NCBI GenBank assembly: GCA_963854835.1 | Contig: OY978529.1 | Span: forward strand, 34,344,055-34,408,054 | Reading direction: 5' to 3' | DNA: 64,000 bases | Source: Megamerina dolium | Lineage: Eukaryota; Arthropoda; Insecta; Diptera; Megamerinidae | Part shown: one piece after another, positions 56,972 to 64,000 of the stretch | Layout: each line of letters starts with the position of its first letter | Position numbering within the stretch: the first letter of the stretch is position 1 | Made by a program: the position numbers and the translations under genes | The notes under the pieces: model-generated | The model's input: only the letters and a program-made list of their open reading frames with translations | Told to the model about the DNA's origin: nothing | Databases searched by the model: none

Positions 56972-57128
56972 GGTTATGGCTTCCCAAGAATGGACGGGTC
57001 TACGTCCTGGAAGCACTCGACCACGTGGTCGACCAAGGTCCATTCAACACAGCAGAATACGGAATGCTTTGTACGGGAACAAAACAAAGCATTTTCGTAT
57101 TCTTGCTGCTACAACAACAACAACAACA
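56972..57128 (+). mobile_element. (CAA)n-tailed retroposon, short form
   Basis: GGCTTCCCAAGAATGGACGG, GACCACGTGGTCGACCAAGG and TTCTTGCTGCTACAACAACA match the copy at 39502-39657. ACGTGTT flanks it (56965-56971 and 57129-57135). GAATGCTTTG pairs with CAAAGCATTT before the tail. Confidence 0.85.
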
Positions 57129-57135
57129 ACGTGTT

Positions 57136-60100
57136 TTGCATAATCGGATATACTTACAATACAGGTCGTGTCAGGTGACATGTCAAACTAAGTCACGTCT
57201 CGAGTAGTTGACGCTTAATGAATGAGTTGCAAAAGTTGAGAAGCGTGTTTCATCTCTAAAGATGTTCACAATATATGCAAGATCAAAAGCTTACAGTCCC
57301 TTGGGAAAACCCATCTATCTATATGTAAGTATACGTATTTTAGAAAAATCCAAAATAGAGTAAACACATGTGCAATATAGCGAATGGGAAATTGGAAAAA
57401 ATTGTCAAATTTAATGCAATAATATTTATATAAACGAAATATAGAATTGTAAATTAATTTCTGAATTGTTAAGCTACTTAGTATATAATTAAGAGTTTAA
57501 ATTAATTAATCAGACTACGTACATAATGTTGTATTAATTGTACTCGTATGAAATACACTATTAGAAAAAAATATGTACGATACATCATTAAATTAAGAAG
57601 TTTAGAACAGTAGTCGATTAAGTAACAAAAAAAGTAATATCAAAAACATGGCTTAAAATAGGAATTGCATTAATATTATTTTCTTTTCCACGAATGTAGT
57701 TAAAGATTTTTTGATCTTTATCGTAATTAATTTATATTTTCAATTTATTTAGAATGAAAATCATGTAATAAACAAAAAATACGCATCATACGAATACGAT
57801 TTTTAGATATTTTTGGCAAACATTAAAAGCTTAGCAAGAAAAAACATGTGAAAGTTGGATTTTTAATGCAAAAAATTAAATGAAATTAGTAATGAGAATT
57901 TGCATTTGGCCTGAAATCAAAGGAAACAATTTGATCACATTGAATTATTTAAATTTTTATAAAAAGCTTGAATTTTTTTCATATACTACCTAATCTATTT
58001 GAAATGTTGATGTTGCGTACGATAATTTGGCTGCTTATGCCGTGGTTATATTAACAATCAATTGAACGCTAATCAAAAAAATTGTTGGTTTCAATACAAA
58101 ATGAAAAATGAACTCCCAAAATGAACATATGCATGTCAATCAGTTCTGATGGCTGTCCTCAACGCCAATCAGACCTATTTCAGCAGTGTTGCCATACACA
58201 ATTTTATATAAAGAAAAAAATATTTCTAATTAATGCAATATTGCTTTACAGGTATTGCGTACATACATGTTTATTATGCTGACAACTGCGGATTATTAAA
58301 TTTGAAACATTAATTATATAAATTCCCTTTAAAGTAGGCTTTTCGCGTTTGTTTTATATTCTGAGCATGTACTGATTGAGAGAATTTTCTCGTTAAGCAA
58401 AGAAATTCTAAACCTTTAAATTTATTATTTTATTTAGAAATTGTGTTTTCGTGGAGTGCTGCAAATTAATGAACGCTTGTGGAATACAAGAAATCCAAAT
58501 TATTCTAATTTGTAAGCAACAGCAGCAGTTAATAAAAAAAGTATCATCCAAAAATCGGCAAAAAAAGAAAACGGCCCATTTGGGATAAAAAAATGGCGTA
58601 TGGCGTAGGCATACGATGGCATTAGCGAAAATTAATTCGTTTCAAAAATACCTGATAATAGGTTTTATGAAGAGGGAGTATTTACAAGTTATCAATTTGG
58701 AATGTTAATTTATAATTTCATTTGCATTATTAAGTATAAGTTCTTTTTTCCATATCAATAAAAAAGAAAAGCATCGATTGAACATTTTTATTCATTTCGT
58801 TCTCAAAGCAAACAAAAACAAAAAGGAAAAACTATAATCAAGCATAACGAATTAAATAAGAATAGAATTAAAATAAGAAAAATCTAATTAATGATCATTA
58901 TTCAATTACATAGATTTTAACATTTACAATTAATTACCTACCAAATTATCAAAAACATATTTAATAAATTTAATTATTATAGTAGTAGTAGTAGTGGATA
59001 TATGAATGGATTTTGCTCAATAAGAAAAACTTGATGAAAAGAGATTGGTATTTAGATTAATTAAATTCATTTAACAAATGTATTTATTATTGTAATTTTC
59101 AAACATTAATATACTTACGAATTGTAAATTATATCGGAATAAGGAATTAGTGTAAACGAAATTGATGATCAATGTATTCAGAACAAAATAAATGCGTTAC
59201 AACAAATAGAATTAAACAAAATTATTTGTTCATTTTTTGAAATAAACGGAAATCAAAATAGAGTAAGTAATATTTAATTATATGAATATTTGGACCATTT
59301 GGGGCATATACACCTTACGTTCTCTTTTAAACGTCAAGTTATCAAAAGAAAAATGATTGGTTCCAGTGTCGTGGCATTAAAAAAAAACCTCAAATAAATA
59401 AAATAAATAAATAAACAAAATAGACCAATAGACCATTTAAAACTATTTTTAAACAATTAAGCTCTAAAGTCTATTTGTTAAATTTGTAACAATAGAAATT
59501 TATTCTTAATTTTCATGTTTATACTTAAAAATTCAAATTTAGCTGGCCTTAGATATGTATATCTTTTGGAGCACAAAAAGTATTTTATATCACAGTGATT
59601 TATTTCCTAATAATGATTAATGATATTCTATAAAATGTCTGATAATTCTTTACATAATTTAAAAATAACAGAAATCGGAAATAAAATTATCATTAGCAAA
59701 TACACCCCTGTATAAAGAACAACATACCTGTTTTTGGGTGTTGTTTCTTTATAAAATTAGTCGCACAAAATGTGCTCGTTTGTTTTGTTACGTTTTTCGT
59801 GGTTTTAGATTGCCATTTCTCTTTATGATTCTATGGTACTTGTATTTATTTTGCTTTCCTATTCTTTCATCGATTCATTTTATTTTTCTTACTTACCTTT
59901 TGAGCTTATTTTTTATCTTCCTTCGTTCCATATAAGCTGATGTATGTATTATCACTACCGCATTCAGTATTCGGCATGTAAAAAATGATTACTTCTGTAA
60001 TGGGAAAACAATAAATGTGAGGTTATGAGTATTATTTCTGTCGTAGAAAACCATTAAAAATTATTATATTTTATTGCTGTACATAACTTTAATAAGAATT

Positions 60101-61970
60101 TAAACATTTTTATTTACTCGCTGAACTAATACTTACAATTACGAGTGACTTGTTCGTTTTTCACAACACTATTGCACTCGGTTGAGAGATATCATTCTTT
60201 CTTGTTGTTATTGTTTTTTCTGTATTCTTTTGCTGCGCTATTCTATTGATATTTTCCTTTCACTTTGTTTTCATATTTGTGTTTATGGTGGTGATGTTGG
60301 CGCTACCGAAGGTATTTCACCAAAGTATTTCACATTCGATTTGAACAGGCGTGTAGAAGCAGAAGTGTTAACAACAAAATACGAAACGAAGTTGGAGCAA
60401 TTTACGGTTGAAAGGTGAATGATAAACAGTGAAAATTTTGAACATAAAGAAAAACATATTAAAATTCTTCTTTTTGATAATGTGAGTAAGAAGTTTATGT
60501 GAACCCTTTAATAGTGAAGTGATTTTATTTACAAACTTTTGTTTTGTATACTATGAAATCTGTTTTTCTATGGGTTAAACATCACATTAGATATGCAAGA
60601 AAATGTAAATGTAAGGCGCCGCCGCCAAAAATCCTAAAAGAAAACTACAATATGCACATACAAATTTAAATAACCGTAATTTCCAATTAGTTTATATTAT
60701 AAACTTTATATATTGTTTTGAAAATGTGTTTAACAATTTTGTTATTATTGGACTTTGAAGGATGCATTGATCAATTGACCTTGATGAGAAAGTAGACCCC
60801 CTTTTGCATTTCTCGTTATATGTAGTTATATTAGAGGAGTTCTGTTTTTTCTGCTGCTATCGCACTGATAAGACTTCATTGCTTTTTTTTCTTTAACAAA
60901 AACAGAACCCTTTAAATTATATAGATACGCGGTTCAATGCTTAATCATACTTAAATAGAAATATCTATTTGCAGCTGCACTTAATTCTTTTCTTTTGCCC
61001 TTTACATTCGAGGAGAATGATACCTACAAACAATGGGGTACATTATTGAATGCACGCATTCGTGTGTAAAGGTAACAGGAAGATATCAAACACACATATA
61101 AATTTAATACTGACTGCTATGTGTGAACAGCGTGACAATGCAACTAGATGAAGAATAATCAATTTTTGGAAAATTGTGATTTTGTATTTGTGTTATTGTG
61201 TAAGACTTGTGCAGCTGTAACTTCTACTCATCTGCTGTGTCTATGCTGTTATCTCTAACTACAATTATAATTAGGTACTAGTGCGTGCTACAATAAATAA
61301 GTATCCACTTTAAATTGTTTATAAAATACCAATACGGTATTTAATAATTGAAATTGGATTTATTTATTTTTAGCAAGAGATTATTTCCTTCCTTTGCGTT
61401 TACATTAGTTATTGGTTACAATTTATGGTAAGAAATATACATAAATTCTACAATATGCGTAAATGTTCACTATGTTCATTCGTCAGGGCTTTAAGATTTT
61501 TTAATCGTATATTCTTCACAAGGTATATTAATAGAGGTAGAGCCATTGTACAAACTTCTCTTGTCTGTGCCATGTAATGTCAGACACTGATTCCTTCTAG
61601 TTTTCTGCTTTACTCTTCTTCTTCGTTCCGTATGTATTTGTTGTTGTTTTGTTTACTTCTCCTTCATTCGTGAGAACTCTCCCTAATGGCTCTACCTTAT
61701 ATTATGGTGCCATGTCTTCTTCCTTGGCTAATAGAATATCTCCACAAAATCTATACATATTATCTATGTATTTTATTTGTACGAGTCTCTTCAAATTAGC
61801 CCCAGTAAAATTCATAAAATTCATAATAATTAGTTAGCCGCCACAAATATTCCTCAAATGAAATTATAAATTCTTGTTTAATGTAACTATCAAATTTGTA
61901 TGAAAACCCAAGAAAATTGTGCAAATTTACCTATCTGGCAATACTATTATGGTACGCCATTTAACTTCCA
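57136..61970. other. long AT-rich stretch, no gene supported
   Basis: Nothing recognisable was found on either strand over almost 5 kb. There is a (TAG)n run near 58981-58994 and many AATTAA-type runs. A 78-codon plus-strand frame at 60182-60418 ends in less biased sequence (GATEGISPKYF, LEQFTVER), but nothing identifies it as an exon. Part of this may be UTR, intron or regulatory DNA of neighbouring genes. Confidence 0.35.
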
Positions 61971-61988
61971 TTCATTGCATGCAATGAA
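61971..61988. promoter_or_regulatory. perfect 18-bp palindrome upstream of MADF-BESS gene
   Basis: TTCATTGCATGCAATGAA is fully self-complementary and centred about 90 bp before the ATG at 62069. It could be a dimer-binding site in the promoter, perhaps an autoregulatory one, but only position and symmetry support this. Confidence 0.4.
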
Positions 61989-62068
61989 CGGTCATTTTGT
62001 TAGTTTGACAGCTATACATTTATTGTGTTTCTGATCAATACTGCAGAAAAAGTGAAAAAATATAGAAA

Positions 62069-62875
62069 ATGGGATGGGGGGCACGTGAAATATTAAAGTT
62101 AATTCATTTATATAAGGGCTTTGAATGTCTGTGGAATTATAGAAGTCCCGCTTATAATCAAGTTGATTTGAAAAAACTTGCGTGGCTTCGAATATCAAAC
62201 AAATGTGGCAGAGAAGTGAACGAAATAAAAAAGAAGATCAAAAATTTAAGGACTGCTTATGTTGCGGAAAAAAAGAAAGTGGACGATAGTAAAAATGCTG
62301 GTTCACCAACTGATGACATATATGAGCCACACTTATTTTACTTCAACGACATGAGGTTTCTTGATTCCTTTGTGATTCTACGGAAGCCAACCAATAGTTT
62401 ACTCTCAGTAAGTTCGGGGAAAAACGTACCTATTCTTTAGTTGTAAACATTTTTGTATTTTGAACAGCAGCAAAGTGTGGAAATTGACACAAAATCTGCG
62501 AATGTTAAAGACGATCGGAATGGGGCACTAAACGAAGATCCCCTGATGTCGACACCTTCACCAATACATTCTCGGTCGAAACAGTCTATGCCAACTCCAT
62601 TATCTCCAACGCCATCTCCGTCGCCAACATCGTTATCTCGCCGACGTCTTAAACGAAAATCAAATAAAGATGCCAAATTCGATAATGCAATCGAAGCTAT
62701 TGTTGCATCCACATCTGCAACTCCTACCGAAAGCAACAATGTATTTACATGTTTTGGACATATGTTAGCTCTCCAGCTACAGCAGTTGTCACTCGTTGAG
62801 GCGACAGAAACAATGTCGGAAATACACCAACTCGTGACAAGAAAACTAATTGCATCCATGACCAAGGATGGATGA
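62069..62875 (+). CDS. MADF-BESS domain protein, two exons
   Basis: Exons 62069-62407 and 62468-62875 join in phase 0 across a 60-bp GTAAGT...AACAG intron, giving 248 residues. Residues about 8-95 form a MADF (Myb/SANT-like) domain: ILKLIHLYKGFECLWNYRSP, then WLRISNKCGREVNEIKKKIK and a FYFNDMRFLD end. A Ser/Pro-rich linker (SPTPSPSPTSLSRRRLKRKS) contains a likely basic nuclear-localisation patch. The C-terminus (FGHMLALQLQQLSLVEATET, then MSEIHQLVTRKLIA) fits a BESS motif used for protein contacts. Such proteins are sequence-specific DNA-binding regulators in insects. A PIF/Harbinger accessory protein is an alternative, but no transposase or TIRs are nearby. Confidence 0.85.
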
Positions 62876-62996
62876 AGTACAACGCAATCGAATCGCGATA
62901 GTATACGTGATTTGTTCCAAGATACTTTGTCCGAAGTAGATGTCACATTGTCATTAAAAGCCGCAATCAAATGGAAAAACTTATAATATTAATAAG

Positions 62997-63002
62997 AATA
63001 AA
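62997..63002 (+). terminator. candidate polyadenylation signal of the MADF-BESS gene
   Basis: AATAAA lies about 120 bp after the stop codon, a usual distance for a short fly 3' UTR. The cleavage site cannot be told from sequence. Confidence 0.5.
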
Positions 63003-63401
63003 ATAATAAGTCCATGAGTTAATTAATTTTTAGCTTTTAATGTAAATTGAGCAGTTTGAACTCAACTAAACGAGGTCAGACACATTCAACATGCTTATGT
63101 TATGTTAAGCAAAAATAAAAGACAAATTCAATTAATATTTAAAGGGTGATTGTTTTAAGCTCATATTATCATATCATAAAGTAAGTTATGAATGAGATTC
63201 TTACTTGTAATTATCGTTAGATATCAGAATTGCATGCACATTATAGAAATATGTATATTATTTTCTTCGTTTATTTATGTAGATTAAATTATTGACAAGA
63301 ATAAAAAAAAAAACAGACATAATTAAGAGCAAGATAAATATTTTATAACAACTTGTAGAACAAGAAAATATTCTGTAATTTTAGGTACAATTTTCACTTT
63401 C

Positions 63402-63840
63402 AGTCCAGAGGTCATGCGAAGGTTCACTCTTGCAAACAGGGTTTTATTTGCGCTAAGAAAACAAGTGAGAAGTGGAGTTAGTCTGGCAACGGATCAATTT
63501 CTATTGGTACTTCACATGGAAAGGATACGACTAGCAAACTGGACACTATGTTCAGCTTGTGTGAAGGATGATGCGACGACGGACACATGCTTTTGTATCT
63601 GCCTTGCTTTCTCCCGAATCAGATTTAAGGTGTTTGTTATGGATGTGTTGAGGAGCAAATCTCTTGGTTCCTTGCCACCACAGAAGCGAACAAAAAACAG
63701 AGGACTGACGAAAAATTCTTCGTCATAAGAACACCAGCAACAACAATTTTGCAAGTGATTCGAAATAATCTCGGTTATATCAGGCTAATGGAAGGACATA
63801 ATCCACCGAAAAAGGTCTTTTACTCGAAACACACAAAGGA
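63402..63840 (+). mobile_element. RTE-like LINE relic with a second LINE's zinc knuckle inside
   Basis: PEVMRRFTLANRVLFALRKQ (for [19 protein letters not shown]) opens the fragment. GYIRLMEGHNPPKKVFYSKH near 63775-63830 (for [20 protein letters not shown]) closes it. Between them, 63510-63720 reads CSACVKDDATTDTC.CIC.AFSRIRFK..., the C-terminal zinc-knuckle style of R1/I-like LINEs. So one relic seems inserted in or recombined with another. Confidence 0.6.
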
Positions 63841-63974
63841 CGTTAATTTTTAATAAAAAATTAAATAAGTTTCAAAATAATTACTAAAATCTTCAAAAAG
63901 AAAATTAAAGTAGAATATCTTAGCTTTATTTATAACGTTAAAAAACCTGCAAAAATAGCTAAGATCGATGGTCC

Positions 63975-64000
63975 GTAGTTATAGTCAAAGTTAGAATCGG
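63975..64000. mobile_element. end of a GTAGTTATAGT MITE, cut by the window edge
   Basis: GTAGTTATAGTCAAAGTTAG repeats the terminal sequence of the element at 49630-49756. The rest lies outside the window. Confidence 0.45.

Noticed and set aside
60182..60418. Possible protein-coding exon (GATEGISPKYF ... LEQFTVER)
   Set aside because: Only the last ~45 codons look unbiased. There is no recognised domain, no supported splice sites and no neighbouring exon.
1..64000. CRISPR arrays or bacterial operons
   Set aside because: No short regularly spaced direct repeats with unique spacers and no operon-like gene packing; introns and LINE relics show eukaryotic DNA.

Overview
The window looks like eukaryotic, AT-rich nuclear DNA from a higher fly, most likely a true fruit fly (Tephritidae). 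It has GT-AG introns, a fly-type neuroendocrine bHLH gene, a MADF-BESS gene, mariner elements including a DD41D type (the rosa-type subfamily was first described from Ceratitis), and many non-LTR retrotransposon relics. The species assignment is inference. No operon, CRISPR array, rRNA gene or free-standing tRNA gene was seen.

Two host protein genes can be supported. (1) A plus-strand ortholog of Drosophila dimmed (dimm, the Mist1/BHLHA15 family), with coding exons 40649-40879, 48176-48466 and 48667-49395, predicts 416 residues. Its first coding intron is 7.3 kb and consists largely of nested transposons. (2) A plus-strand MADF-BESS gene at 62069-62407 + 62468-62875 predicts 248 residues, with a perfect 18-bp palindrome about 80 bp upstream of its ATG.

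The rest is mostly mobile DNA. 1-7.4 kb: mariner N-terminus, LINE RT/RNase H relic, a DD41D mariner with intact TIRs, and another LINE 3' end. 8.6-10 kb: a 153-bp tandem array. 11.6-19.98 kb: nested LINE relics (one R1/I-like; several of one RTE-like family with (TAAG)n tails), two internally deleted mariners with TIRs and TA duplications, and a twin-primed RTE copy. 20.4-26.8 kb: SINE and LINE relics and a MITE. 30.6-31.0 kb: a retroposon carrying a 2A-like motif. 33.7-35.6 kb: a foldback-like element. 36.9-38.4 kb: two transposase relics, one broken by a full-length tRNA-derived SINE. 41.2-47.8 kb: a four-element insertion stack inside the dimm intron. 49.6-50.3 kb: MITEs. 50.9-53.7 kb: a second tandem array carrying a SINE and a mariner. 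54.8-55.5 kb: two further inverted-repeat elements. 57-62 kb is AT-rich with no gene seen.

The most interesting structures are a foldback family with long inverted arms of ~160-185-bp units and an 8-bp target duplication; a piggyBac-type element flanked by CTAG instead of TTAA; a LINE inserted exactly at that transposase's start codon, duplicating it; a tRNA-derived SINE family; and a (CAA)n-tailed retroposon family made of LINE ends, with a conserved terminal hairpin.
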